A DNA stretch of 64,000 bases from Bradyrhizobium campsiandrae (lineage in GTDB: Bacteria > Pseudomonadota > Alphaproteobacteria > Rhizobiales > Xanthobacteraceae), in NCBI RefSeq assembly GCF_014529705.1, contig NZ_JAANIH010000040.1, positions 17,457-81,456 of the forward strand, written 5' to 3'. A program made the position numbers and the translations under genes. The stretch's first letter is position 1; every line of letters begins with the position of its first letter. Under the pieces are notes generated by a model, which made no database searches, was not told the DNA's origin, and worked only from the letters and a program-made list of their open reading frames with translations. This document shows positions 7,775-15,564 of the stretch, piece by piece.

Positions 7775-8926
7775 TTACTCCTTGTCGCCTTTACCATTGT
7801 CCTTATTGTTTTCCTTGGCTTTTTTCTTGCCGTCCGCAGAATCCCGGTCCTTGCCGTTGGCGCTGTCCCTGTGGCGGTTGGTGAAGCGCGCATTGCCTAG
7901 GCCGGTGCCGATGGTGAGCACGCCCCAGCGATCGACATCCTGCATGAACGGCACCTCGGAGAGGCCCTGAACCACGCCGTCATTGTGCATCAGGATCGCG
8001 GTGTCGTGCTCGCCGATCGCGGGGATGCCCTCGATCAGGCTCGCTGGCAGGTTGAATTTGCTGCTCTCCCAATTGCCCGGCAGGTTCTGCGCGCCTTTTT
8101 CGATCGACCCGTCCGCGTTGATGACGCCGGGACAGGCGATGCCGATGAAGGGCGCGAGCTTGAAGCCGTCGGTGTCAGCCGCCGTGATCAGCCCCTTCAG
8201 CATCTTGGTGAGCCGCTTCACCGCGCCCTCGCGGGTCGGCTCGTCGTCGGCGTGACGCCACAGCTCCGATTTCACCACCTTGGCCTTCGAGAGGTCTTTT
8301 GCCTTCTTCCAGCCGGTCTCGACGAGGCCGCAGCGGATGTTGGTGCCGCCGATATCGACCGCGAGGATGCTGTCATAGGCCTCGAAAATCCAGGACGGCG
8401 CCAGATGCAGCGCGCCGATCAGGCCGGCCTCGTCAGGATGATGGCGGATCGGCTGCATGTCGATCTTGAAGTCCTCGGCCTTCAGGATGATCTCGGCGCG
8501 CGCGATCGCGAGCTCCCCTAACCGGGAATCGCGAAAGCCGCCGCCGACCACGATGCGCTCGGTCTTGGCCCAGGCCTTCGTCTTCAGGAAGCGGCGGGTG
8601 ACGTAGGCGAGCTCCTGGGCAAACTCCTCGATGGCGCTGTGCACCACGGCCGAGGCTTCGACGTCGTCGCTGATCAGGATCGCATCCAGCGTCTTCTTGC
8701 TGATGTTTTCCGAGGGCTCCTTGCCGAACGGGTCCTCGCCCGACTTGCGCAGCGGCTTGCGCCAGCGCTCGAGGATGTCGCGGAAGGCGCCCTTGCTGGC
8801 GCGGTCGCCGAGAAATCCGTCCTCGTCCTTGATCTCGATGTTGAAGCTGTCGATGTCCACCGACGGCAGCCGCTCGGCGCCGTGATGGGCGATGCCCGTC
8901 GTCTTGACCAGTTCGTCTGTTGCCAT
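7775..8926 (-). CDS. ROK-type ATPase/sugar kinase with circularly permuted motif order
   Basis: 383 residues from the ATG at 8926; the frame extends further upstream but only over leader DNA. It belongs to the ROK (glucokinase-like) actin-fold group: phosphate loop VDIGGTN at 190-196, CPG at 265-267, catalytic HND with Asp315, and second phosphate loop IGTGLG at 339-344. The normal C-terminal piece of such proteins (adenosine motif VVGGG at 126-130, then DEAGLIGALHL at 165-175) comes before the phosphate loop instead of at the end, so the chain looks circularly permuted. The ROK zinc motif (CxCGxxGC) is absent. The tail from 351 is low-complexity K/D/N/G. Substrate unknown; phosphorylation of a sugar or a regulatory role are both possible. 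It is divergent from rplU. Confidence 0.75.
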   Translation of the reverse strand: MATDELVKTTGIAHHGAERLPSVDIDSFNIEIKDEDGFLGDRASKGAFRDILERWRKPLRKSGEDPFGKEPSENISKKTLDAILISDDVEASAVVHSAIEEFAQELAYVTRRFLKTKAWAKTERIVVGGGFRDSRLGELAIARAEIILKAEDFKIDMQPIRHHPDEAGLIGALHLAPSWIFEAYDSILAVDIGGTNIRCGLVETGWKKAKDLSKAKVVKSELWRHADDEPTREGAVKRLTKMLKGLITAADTDGFKLAPFIGIACPGVINADGSIEKGAQNLPGNWESSKFNLPASLIEGIPAIGEHDTAILMHNDGVVQGLSEVPFMQDVDRWGVLTIGTGLGNARFTNRHRDSANGKDRDSADGKKKAKENNKDNGKGDKE

Positions 8927-9062
8927 GAAAGCCCTTGCCCGAATGCGAAATCGTAGGGACAACGGGGCGGGAACCCGTTGGTTGCAACGCGGGGACGAGA
9001 TTTGGCTGGGATGCGGAAAGGGCCCAAATCCTTCAAATCCGGGCTGTTTTCGGCTGAAATCC

Positions 9063-9090
9063 TTGACTCCTGGCGCCGTGCGGCTATAAG
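9063..9090 (+). promoter_or_regulatory. predicted housekeeping promoter of rplU-rpmA
   Basis: TTGACT (9063-9068), a 16-base spacer, then TATAAG (9085-9090), close to the sigma-70 consensus of rhizobia. Transcription would begin near 9097 and leave a leader of about 175 bases before rplU. Confidence 0.65.
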
Positions 9091-9096
9091 TCCGCA

Positions 9097-9260
9097 CAAC
9101 CGGCGCGGGGCTGATCTCGCGCCGCTTGTTTTTGCGTGGGTTTTCAAAGGGATAATCCTCTTTAAGGGGAAAAGTCCTGCCCGCGCAAAACGCATAAACC
9201 CATAGCGACTGACAAAAAGCCGGCCCCTGACATCCGTCATGAGGCCGGGATTGAACACGA
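9097..9260 (+). promoter_or_regulatory. structured rplU leader, possible attenuator
   Basis: Three structures can be drawn. Hairpin I, GGCGCG/CGCGCC (9102-9123), is followed by GCTTGTTTTT and looks like an intrinsic terminator. Stem II pairs TTTTGCGTGGG (9130-9140) with CCCGCGCAAAA (9180-9190) and encloses a smaller stem; it uses the same T-run as hairpin I. Hairpin III, CCGGCC/GGCCGG (9220-9248), has an inner TGAC/GTCA stem just before the ribosome binding site of rplU (AAGGA). Ribosomal-protein leaders often mediate autoregulation; that is inference here. This leader and the promoter fill the 346-bp gap. Confidence 0.5.
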
Positions 9261-9272
9261 AGGAAAACAACG

Positions 9273-9653
9273 ATGTTCGCAGTCATCAAAACCGGCGGCA
9301 AGCAATACCGCGTCGTGCCGGATGATGTCCTCGAAGTTGGCAAGATCGAAGGCGATGTCGGCTCGATCGTGCAGCTGAATGAAGTTCTGGTGGTCGGTGG
9401 CGACACGCCCGTGCTCGGCCTGCCCAATGTGGCCGGCGCGTCGGTGGCGGTCGAGATCCTCGACCACAAGCGTGGCCCGAAGGTCATCGCGTTCAAGAAG
9501 CGCCGCCGCAAGAATTCGCGCCGCAAGCGCGGCTATCGCGACGAGATCACGGTGGTGCGCGTCAGCGAGATCCTGACCGACAACGCCAAGCCGACCAAGG
9601 GCCCGCGCCCGAAGAAGGCGAAGGTCGAGAAGGAAGAAGCAGCCGCCGCATGA
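9273..9653 (+). CDS. rplU: 50S ribosomal protein L21
   Basis: 126 residues beginning MFAVIKTGGKQYRV, the standard L21 N-terminus, with the conserved KVIAFKKRRRKNSRRK basic stretch at about 70-85 that contacts 23S rRNA. The C-terminal 25 residues are a Lys/Ala/Pro-rich extension common in alphaproteobacterial L21. AAGGA lies 9 bases before the ATG. It is followed 97 bp later by rpmA, the usual pairing, and is preceded by a predicted promoter and structured leader. Confidence 0.98.
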   Translation: MFAVIKTGGKQYRVVPDDVLEVGKIEGDVGSIVQLNEVLVVGGDTPVLGLPNVAGASVAVEILDHKRGPKVIAFKKRRRKNSRRKRGYRDEITVVRVSEILTDNAKPTKGPRPKKAKVEKEEAAAA

Positions 9654-9750
9654 TTTGATCACGCCAATTCACGAATTGATGCGTGAGAAATCGTGAAATG
9701 ATTCCGTCAAGGAATTGATCTAGAGATACTCAGGATTTCGGAGACGAGCC

Positions 9751-10020
9751 ATGGCTCACAAAAAAGCAGGCGGTTCATCGCGCAACGGTCGCGATTCAAA
9801 GGGCAAGCGCCTTGGCATCAAGGTGTTCGGCGGGGAGCACGTGATTCCCGGCAACATCATTGCGCGTCAGCGCGGCACCACCTGGCATCCCGGCCTTAAT
9901 GTCGGCATGGGCACCGACCACACTCTGTTCGCCAAGATCGAGGGTCGTGTTGAATTCCAGGCCAAAGCCAATGGCCGCACCTTTGTGGCGGTGCTCCCGC
10001 TCGCAGAGGCCGCTGAATAG
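9751..10020 (+). CDS. rpmA: 50S ribosomal protein L27
   Basis: 89 residues, MAHKKAGGSSRNGRDSKGKR start, the L27 signature whose N-terminal tail reaches the peptidyl transferase centre; the GQRGTxxHPG-type motif appears as RQRGTTWHPG at about 40-49. GGAGACGAGCC precedes the ATG. No N-terminal extension of the kind cleaved in Firmicutes is present. A terminator follows at 10100. Confidence 0.98.
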   Translation: MAHKKAGGSSRNGRDSKGKRLGIKVFGGEHVIPGNIIARQRGTTWHPGLNVGMGTDHTLFAKIEGRVEFQAKANGRTFVAVLPLAEAAE

Positions 10021-10099
10021 ACGGTGGATCATTTGGAGTCCGCCGGGTCCTTGACCGAACCGGCGGAGTCCTTAGAGATCGCAAGATCGAAGGCTCCAG

Positions 10100-10128
10100 G
10101 GGAGGCAGGGACACCGGCCTCCCTTTTT
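10100..10128 (+). terminator. Rho-independent terminator after rpmA
   Basis: GGGAGGC (10100-10106) pairs with GCCTCCC (10117-10123), followed by TTTTT. It closes the rplU-rpmA unit, and its T-run ends only five bases before the GTG at 10134, which argues for a later start of the next gene. Confidence 0.8.
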
Positions 10129-10154
10129 CGTTTGTGACTTTGACGGAGCCGGAC

Positions 10155-10748
10155 ATGTTGCAGGACTTTTCGAGCGTGACCCTAGCCGAGGCGAGACCCA
10201 GCGTCGTCGCCACCGAGCGGCTGACCTTGCGGCGCCCGACCCTCGCCGACGTCAAGACCATCGCCCGCCTCGCCAATGACCGCCGTGTCGCGGAAAACAC
10301 CCGCCGCCTGCCGCATCCCTATTCGCCTGATGACGCCGTCGCATTCATCCGCGCCACCGCCGCGCTCGGCAGCGAAACCGTGTTCCTGATCGAGCACGAC
10401 AGCGGCCCCGTCGGCATGGTCGGCATCGACCGCTCCACGCCCGACAATGCCGAGCTCGGCTATTGGCTCGGCGTCGAACATTGGGGCCGGGGCTTCGCCA
10501 CCGAGGCCGCGCGCGGCGCCATCGACTTCTTCTTCGAGGAGTTCGAGGACGACCACCTCTATGCCGGCGCGCGCGTCACCAACCCGGCCTCGCGCAACGT
10601 GCTGGAAAAGTGCGGGTTCCAGTGGAGCGGCGTCCAGCTGCACCGCTTCCTGGCGCTGGGCTCATCGACACCGGTCGACTGCTTCCGCCTCTCCCGCGGC
10701 GTGTGGTCGTCGCTGAAGAGCTGGAGCAGCGCGCGGCGTCTCCGATAG
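10155..10748 (+). CDS. GNAT acetyltransferase, RimJ/RimL type
   Basis: 197 residues from the ATG at 10155, chosen over the GTG at 10134 because GGAG lies six bases upstream and the rpmA terminator ends just before the GTG. RLTLRRPTLAD opens the typical RimJ-like acetyltransferase_3 domain; GYWLGVEHWGRGFATEAARG at about 108-127 is the acetyl-CoA pyrophosphate-binding region; NPASRNVLEKCGF near 150 is the closing motif. It should acetylate an amine, perhaps a protein N-terminus, but the substrate cannot be told. Its stop is three bases from the end of the convergent transporter gene. Confidence 0.85.
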   Translation: MLQDFSSVTLAEARPSVVATERLTLRRPTLADVKTIARLANDRRVAENTRRLPHPYSPDDAVAFIRATAALGSETVFLIEHDSGPVGMVGIDRSTPDNAELGYWLGVEHWGRGFATEAARGAIDFFFEEFEDDHLYAGARVTNPASRNVLEKCGFQWSGVQLHRFLALGSSTPVDCFRLSRGVWSSLKSWSSARRLR

Positions 10749-10751
10749 GCA

Positions 10752-11666
10752 CTACACCGGCGGAGTCACGTCTCCGCCGGTGCGCCCGAGATCGCGCTCG
10801 CGCAGATAGATATAGAACCCGGCGCCGATGATGATCGCGGCGCCGACGATGGTGGCGATTTCAGGCACGTCGCCGAACACGACGAAACCGAAGATCACCG
10901 CCCAGACGATCATCGAATATTGGTAGGGCACCACCACGCTCGCCGGCGCGAGCTTGAGCGACCGGTTGACGCAGAACAGCGCCGTCACCGAGATGCAGCC
11001 CGCGAGCGCGAACAACACCAGGCTGCCTGATGTCGGCGGCACCCAGTGATAGGCCGACAGCACGGCGCCGAGCGAAAACGTGCCGATGAACTGCGAGGAC
11101 GCCATCACGATGTCGGGCGTCTTGCGCAGGCTGCGGGTGATCAGCATCAAGGTCGCAAAGGACAGGCTGCCGCCGAGCGCGATCAGCGCCGGCAGGCTCA
11201 CCGTCTGTGCCGACGGCCGCAGCGCGATCACAACGCCGCAGAAGCCGATCAGGATCGCGGTCCAGCGCCGCCAGCCGACCTTCTCGCCGAGAAAGACCGC
11301 CGACATCGCGGTGACGAAGATCGGGCCGGCGAGATAATAGGTGATGACGTCGGCGAGCGGCAGATAGACGGTCGCGAGGAAGAAGGCCGCCACCTCCAGC
11401 GTCGACAGCACGACGCGGAACAGCTGCAGGCGCGGCCTCTCCAGATGCAGGAATTGATGGCGCTGCTTCCAGATCAGCGGCGACAGCAGCGCCAGCGCGG
11501 CGCAGGCGCGCAGGAGCAGCAGCTGCCCCACCGAATATTTGCCCACCAGGAACTTGCCGATGGCGTCGCCGAACGAGAACATGAAGATCGACAGCACCAT
11601 GAGACCGATGCCGGCGAGGCGCGCCGAGCGGTCGTCATAGGCAGAGAGATTCTTGAAGAGGGGCAT
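10752..11666 (-). CDS. DMT/EamA family transporter
   Basis: 304 residues from the ATG at 11666 (MPLFKNLSAYDDRS). The frame opens earlier at 11693, but that codon lies inside the dispersed repeat 11688-11775, so the later start is favoured. About ten hydrophobic helices arranged as two EamA repeats, starting with LAGIGLMVLSIFMFSFGDAIG and ending near ATIVGAAIIIGAGFYIYL. Such inner-membrane proteins usually export metabolites or amino acids; the substrate is unknown. It converges on the GNAT gene. Confidence 0.85.
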   Translation of the reverse strand: MPLFKNLSAYDDRSARLAGIGLMVLSIFMFSFGDAIGKFLVGKYSVGQLLLLRACAALALLSPLIWKQRHQFLHLERPRLQLFRVVLSTLEVAAFFLATVYLPLADVITYYLAGPIFVTAMSAVFLGEKVGWRRWTAILIGFCGVVIALRPSAQTVSLPALIALGGSLSFATLMLITRSLRKTPDIVMASSQFIGTFSLGAVLSAYHWVPPTSGSLVLFALAGCISVTALFCVNRSLKLAPASVVVPYQYSMIVWAVIFGFVVFGDVPEIATIVGAAIIIGAGFYIYLRERDLGRTGGDVTPPV

Positions 11667-11687
11667 TGAAACAAGTCTGGGAGAGAT

Positions 11688-11775
11688 CGTCATTGCGAGG
11701 AGCTCTTGCGACGAAGCAATCCAGACTGCCCCCGCGGAGACAGTCTGGATTGCTTCGCTACGCTCGCAATGACGA
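11688..11775. repeat. dispersed palindromic repeat, CATTGCGAG type (copy 1)
   Basis: Inverted arms beginning CGTCATTGCGAG and ending CTCGCAATGACG, with an inner pair GAAGCAATCCAGACTG/CAGTCTGGATTGCTTC. Related copies are at 34937-35023 and, as a half copy, 57718-57755. It lies in the gap between the transporter and the MaoC-type gene. Confidence 0.85.
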
Positions 11776-11952
11776 GCGGAGAGAGCGTCGGAAGCCGGCG
11801 AATAGTATCGCTTGCGGCCGTTTTAATGACGTGGACGGGCGCGACAAGCCCGCCACGCCGAATTGAACGGATTGTCGCACCCTTTGCATCCCCTTGGCAT
11901 CGCGGTAGCGATAGGCGGCGCGCGAATAGAGAGCCAAGAAAGAACTTAATTC

Positions 11953-12435
11953 ATGACCGATTTCGATCCGGCCCAGCATCGCATGATATCAGCGCAACGC
12001 TGGTTTGAGGATTTCGTGGTCGGCGAACGCTTCGTGCTGCCGAGCCGCACCCAGACCACAGCCGTGTTCACGGCCTTCCAGACCGCGAGCGGCGACACCC
12101 ACCCGGTGCATTACGACGTGGAATATTGCCGCAGCCGCGGCATGCCGCATCTGCTCGCCCATGGTTTTCAGACCCTGATCCACACAGCGCCCGGCGCGGG
12201 CCTGTTTCCGTTCATGGTCGAGGATTCGCTGGTCGGCTTCTTGGAGCAGTCGAGCCGGTTCCTCCAACCCGTGTTCGCCGACGATACGATCTATCCCGCG
12301 CTCGAAGTCATCGAGCTGGTGCCCGGACGCACCACCGGCACGGTGACGCTTCGCAGCACCGTGTTCAACCAGCGCAAGGAGCTGGTGCTGGAAGGCCTGC
12401 AGAAATTCCTGATCCGGCGGCGGCCGACTGGTTAA
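11953..12435 (+). CDS. MaoC-like dehydratase domain protein
   Basis: 160 residues with a single hot-dog fold. RWFEDFVVGERFVLPSRT opens the domain; FQTASGDTHPVHYDVEYCR (about 36-54) is the hydratase-like motif carrying the catalytic Asp and His; HLLAHGFQT follows. This family hydrates or dehydrates acyl-CoA enoyl groups, but the substrate is not predictable. It ends 86 bp before obgE on the same strand. Confidence 0.85.
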   Translation: MTDFDPAQHRMISAQRWFEDFVVGERFVLPSRTQTTAVFTAFQTASGDTHPVHYDVEYCRSRGMPHLLAHGFQTLIHTAPGAGLFPFMVEDSLVGFLEQSSRFLQPVFADDTIYPALEVIELVPGRTTGTVTLRSTVFNQRKELVLEGLQKFLIRRRPTG

Positions 12436-12521
12436 GCACGGGGCCAAAATCGCTTAAATTTCGGCCGATTTGCGGGATCATCCGGGTTGCCGCGGGTGTC
12501 CGGCTGGCCTACCTATGGCCC

Positions 12522-13562
12522 ATGAAATTCCTCGACGAAGCAAAGGTCTATATCCGCTCCGGTGACGGCGGGAACGGCTGCGTGGCGTTCCGCCGCGAGA
12601 AGTTCATTGAATTCGGCGGTCCCTCCGGCGGCAATGGCGGCCGCGGCGGCAACGTGATCATCGAGGTCGCCGACGGCCTCAACACGCTGATCGACTACCG
12701 CTACCAGCAGCACTTCAAGGCGCAGAAGGGCGAGAACGGCCAGGGCTCGGACCGCCATGGCGCCAACGGCAAGAACATCGTGCTGAAGGTGCCCGTCGGC
12801 ACGCAGATCTTCGACGAGGACCGCGAGACGCTGATCCACGACTTCACCAAGGTTGGCGAGAAATTCGTGCTCGCCGAGGGCGGCAATGGCGGCTTCGGCA
12901 ACGCGCATTTCAAATCCTCGACCAACCGCGCGCCGCGCAACGCCAATCCCGGCCAGGTGGGCGAGGAGCGCTGGATCTGGCTGCGGCTGAAGCTGATCGC
13001 CGACGCCGGTCTCGTCGGCATGCCCAATGCCGGCAAGTCGACCTTCCTCTCCAAGGTCAGCGCGGCGCGGCCGAAGATCGCCGACTATCCCTTCACCACG
13101 CTGCACCCGCAGCTCGGTGTCGTGAATGCCGACGGCCGCGAATTCGTGCTCGCCGACATTCCCGGCCTGATCGAAGGCGCCCATGAAGGCACCGGCCTCG
13201 GCGACCGCTTCCTCGGCCATGTCGAGCGCTGCCGCGTGCTGCTGCATCTGGTCGACGCCACCTGCGAACATGCCGGCAAGGCCTACAAGACGGTGCGCAA
13301 GGAGCTCGACGCCTATGGCGGGCAGCTCACCGACAAGATCGAGATCGTCGCGCTCAACAAGATCGATGCGGTCGGGCCGGACGAATTGAAGAAGCAGAAG
13401 GACCGGCTGAAGCGCGCCGCCAAGAAGACGCCGCTGCTGCTGTCAGGCGCGACCGGCCAGGGCGTGAAGGAAGCGCTGCGCGCGCTGGTCGATGTGATCG
13501 GCGAGGCGCCGGTCTCGGCCAAGACCAAGAGCGCGGCCGAAGCGGAGCCGTGGTCGGCTTAG
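12522..13562 (+). CDS. obgE: GTPase Obg/CgtA
   Basis: 346 residues from MKFLDEAKVYIRSGDGGNG; the frame extends upstream to 12126 but overlaps the MaoC gene and lacks Obg similarity there. Glycine-rich Obg fold at 1-158 (GGPSGGNGGRGGNV), then the G domain: G1 GMPNAGKST at about 167, switch II DIPGLIEGAHEG near 212, G4 NKID near 282, G5 SGATGQG near 312. Acts in large ribosomal subunit maturation and stress control. In relatives it is usually followed by proB; here two other genes and two repeats intervene. Confidence 0.97.
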   Translation: MKFLDEAKVYIRSGDGGNGCVAFRREKFIEFGGPSGGNGGRGGNVIIEVADGLNTLIDYRYQQHFKAQKGENGQGSDRHGANGKNIVLKVPVGTQIFDEDRETLIHDFTKVGEKFVLAEGGNGGFGNAHFKSSTNRAPRNANPGQVGEERWIWLRLKLIADAGLVGMPNAGKSTFLSKVSAARPKIADYPFTTLHPQLGVVNADGREFVLADIPGLIEGAHEGTGLGDRFLGHVERCRVLLHLVDATCEHAGKAYKTVRKELDAYGGQLTDKIEIVALNKIDAVGPDELKKQKDRLKRAAKKTPLLLSGATGQGVKEALRALVDVIGEAPVSAKTKSAAEAEPWSA

Positions 13563-13575
13563 ACTCTCTCCTCAC

Positions 13576-13699
13576 GGTCGTCCCGGCGAAGGCCGGGACC
13601 CACACGCCGCAGCAATAGTTTTGCGAAGACTCGGAGTTGCCAGCTCGCCCTACGACCACTCTCTGTGATTATGGGTCCCGGCCTTCGCCGGGACGACAG
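13576..13699. repeat. dispersed inverted repeat, GTCGTCCCGGCGAAGGCC type
   Basis: Outer arms GTCGTCCCGGCGAAGGCCGG and its complement at 13675-13698 (GGGTCCCGGCCTTCGCCGGG), with an unrelated centre. Fills most of the obgE-sulfatase gap. Such long inverted repeats would form a stable hairpin if transcribed. Confidence 0.8.
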
Positions 13700-13792
13700 T
13701 GAATGTGCGGGAACAAGCACGCGCATCACTGGCTTGTCTTCGTTCCCTCAATATCGCAGCATCATCAAATCAAGAAACTTCAGGGATGAAGC

Positions 13793-15427
13793 ATGGCGCG
13801 CGCGAAGAACGTTCTCTGGATCATGTGCGACCAGCTTCGCTATGATTATCTCGGCTGCACCGGCCATCCCCGGCTGAAGACGCCGAACATCGACGCCATG
13901 GCCAAGCGCGGCGTGCTGTTCAGCAAGGCCTATGTGCAGTCGCCGATTTGCGGTCCGTCGCGGATGTCGTTCTACACCGGCCGCTACATGCGCTCGCACG
14001 GCTCGCACTGGAATGGCTGGCCGTTGCGCGTCGGCGAGCCCACGCTCGGCGATCATCTGAAAAAGATCGGCGTGCGCAACGTGCTGGTCGGCAAGACCCA
14101 CATGGCCCCTGATCTCGAAGGCATGAAGGCGCTGGGCATCCCGCCGGAATCCGTCATCGGCGTACATGTCGCCGAATGCGGCTTCGAGCCGTATGAGCGC
14201 GACGACGGCCTGCATCCCTCGGGGCGGCCGAGGCCGAAATACGACGACTATCTGCGCAGCCAAGGTTTTGAAGCGAGCAACCCGTGGGAGCACTGGGCCA
14301 ATTCAGGCGCGGCCGAAGATGGCAGCTTGCAGAACGGCTGGCTGCTGGTGCATGCCGACAAGGCCGCGCGCGTGCCGGACGAGCATTCCGAAACGCCCTA
14401 CATGACGCGGCGCGCGATGGACTTCATCAGCGAGGCCGAGATCGACGGCCGGCCGTGGTGCCTGCATCTGTCCTACATCAAGCCGCACTGGCCCTACATC
14501 GCGCCAGAGCCCTATGCGAGCATGTATTCGACCGAGGACATGATTCCGGCGATCCGTTCCATGCGCGAGCGGCAGAATCCGCATCCGGTGTTCGGCGCCT
14601 ATATGGACATGCGCTACTCCCGCAACATGGCGCGCGATGAAGCGCGGGAAAAGGTGATCCCGACCTATATGGGCCTGATCACCCAGATCGACGACCAGAT
14701 GGGCGTGCTGATGAAGTTTCTGGAGGAACGCGGCCTCCTGGACACCACCATGATCGTGTTCACTTCGGATCACGGCGACTATCTCGGCGATCACTGGATG
14801 GGCGAGAAGGACCTGTTCCACGAGCAGTCGGCGAAGATTCCGTTGATCATCATTGATCCCTCGAAAGAAGCCGACGCGACACGCGGCACGCGCAGCGATG
14901 CGCTGGTGGAAGGCATCGATCTCGCGCCGACCTTCGTCGATTATTTCGGGGGCAAGGTGCCAGGCCACATCCTCGAGGGACGCTCGCTGCTGCCGTTGCT
15001 GCGCGGCGAGAGGCCGCCCGATTGGCGCAAGGTGGCGTTCTCCGAATACGATTACGCCATGCAGGATGTCAGACTGAAGCTGAACCAGCCGATCGAGCGC
15101 TGCCGCCTGTTCATGGTGTTCGACGGCCGCTGGAAATACATCCACGCCTCCGGCTTCCGTCCGATGCTGTATGACCTCGAAACCGATCCGCAGGAATATG
15201 TCGATCGGGGCGATGATCCGGAGTGCGCCGGCATCATCGCGCGGCTGCAGGCCGAACTGTTCGACTGGGCACTCCATCCGAACGATCACATCACCACGTC
15301 CCGCGAGAAGATCGCGAACTATGCCGACAACCAGCTCCAGGTGAAGGGCGGCATCCTGATCGGCATCTGGGACGAGGCGGAACTCGCCGCGATAAAGGAT
15401 GACATCGCGCAGCGCGCAAAGATGTGA
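13793..15427 (+). CDS. sulfatase-superfamily hydrolase (arylsulfatase/phosphonate monoester hydrolase type)
   Basis: 544 residues. MCDQLRYDYLG at 11-21 gives metal-binding Asp13. The sulfatase signature CGPSR at 53-57 followed by MSFYTGRYMRSHG means Cys53 should be converted to formylglycine, the nucleophile. A second metal cluster is SDHGDYLGDH with Asp326 and His327. No signal peptide, so it is cytoplasmic. Length and the CGPSRMSFYTGRY context resemble the phosphonate and phosphodiester monoester hydrolases of rhizobia as much as true arylsulfatases, so the substrate is left open. It stands with the downstream Bug-type gene (opposite strand) between obgE and proB, flanked by dispersed repeats. 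Confidence 0.85.
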   Translation: MARAKNVLWIMCDQLRYDYLGCTGHPRLKTPNIDAMAKRGVLFSKAYVQSPICGPSRMSFYTGRYMRSHGSHWNGWPLRVGEPTLGDHLKKIGVRNVLVGKTHMAPDLEGMKALGIPPESVIGVHVAECGFEPYERDDGLHPSGRPRPKYDDYLRSQGFEASNPWEHWANSGAAEDGSLQNGWLLVHADKAARVPDEHSETPYMTRRAMDFISEAEIDGRPWCLHLSYIKPHWPYIAPEPYASMYSTEDMIPAIRSMRERQNPHPVFGAYMDMRYSRNMARDEAREKVIPTYMGLITQIDDQMGVLMKFLEERGLLDTTMIVFTSDHGDYLGDHWMGEKDLFHEQSAKIPLIIIDPSKEADATRGTRSDALVEGIDLAPTFVDYFGGKVPGHILEGRSLLPLLRGERPPDWRKVAFSEYDYAMQDVRLKLNQPIERCRLFMVFDGRWKYIHASGFRPMLYDLETDPQEYVDRGDDPECAGIIARLQAELFDWALHPNDHITTSREKIANYADNQLQVKGGILIGIWDEAELAAIKDDIAQRAKM

Positions 15428-15453
15428 GTGAGTGGACCGAGGCTCTCTCAACT

Positions 15454-15540
15454 CGTCATGCCCGGGCTTGTCCCGGGCATCCACGTCTTACTTCAATCGC
15501 CGTGACGCGTGGATGGCCGGGACAAGCCCGGCCATGACGG
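15454..15540. repeat. dispersed palindromic repeat, CCCGGGCTTGTCCCGGGCATCC type (copy 1)
   Basis: Left arm CGTCATGCCCGGGCTTGTCC and right arm GGCCGGGACAAGCCCGGCC then ATGACGG, enclosing CCACGTC and ACGCGTGGAT. Further copies at 17847-17931 and 31298-31384. Sits between the converging sulfatase and TctC-like genes. Confidence 0.9.
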
Positions 15541-15564
15541 CGGAGTTTGGAGCGCGAGCGGAGA

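Noticed and set aside
8927..9526. upstream extension of the ROK-type frame across the rplU promoter and gene
   Set aside because: It would overlap rplU and its leader in antisense; the ATG at 8926 begins the plausible protein.
12126..12521. upstream extension of the obgE frame
   Set aside because: Overlaps the MaoC gene and lacks Obg similarity; the conserved MKFLDEAK start is at 12522.
14303..15484. 393-residue minus-strand frame opposite the sulfatase
   Set aside because: The sulfatase has its full active-site signature; the reverse frame has none.
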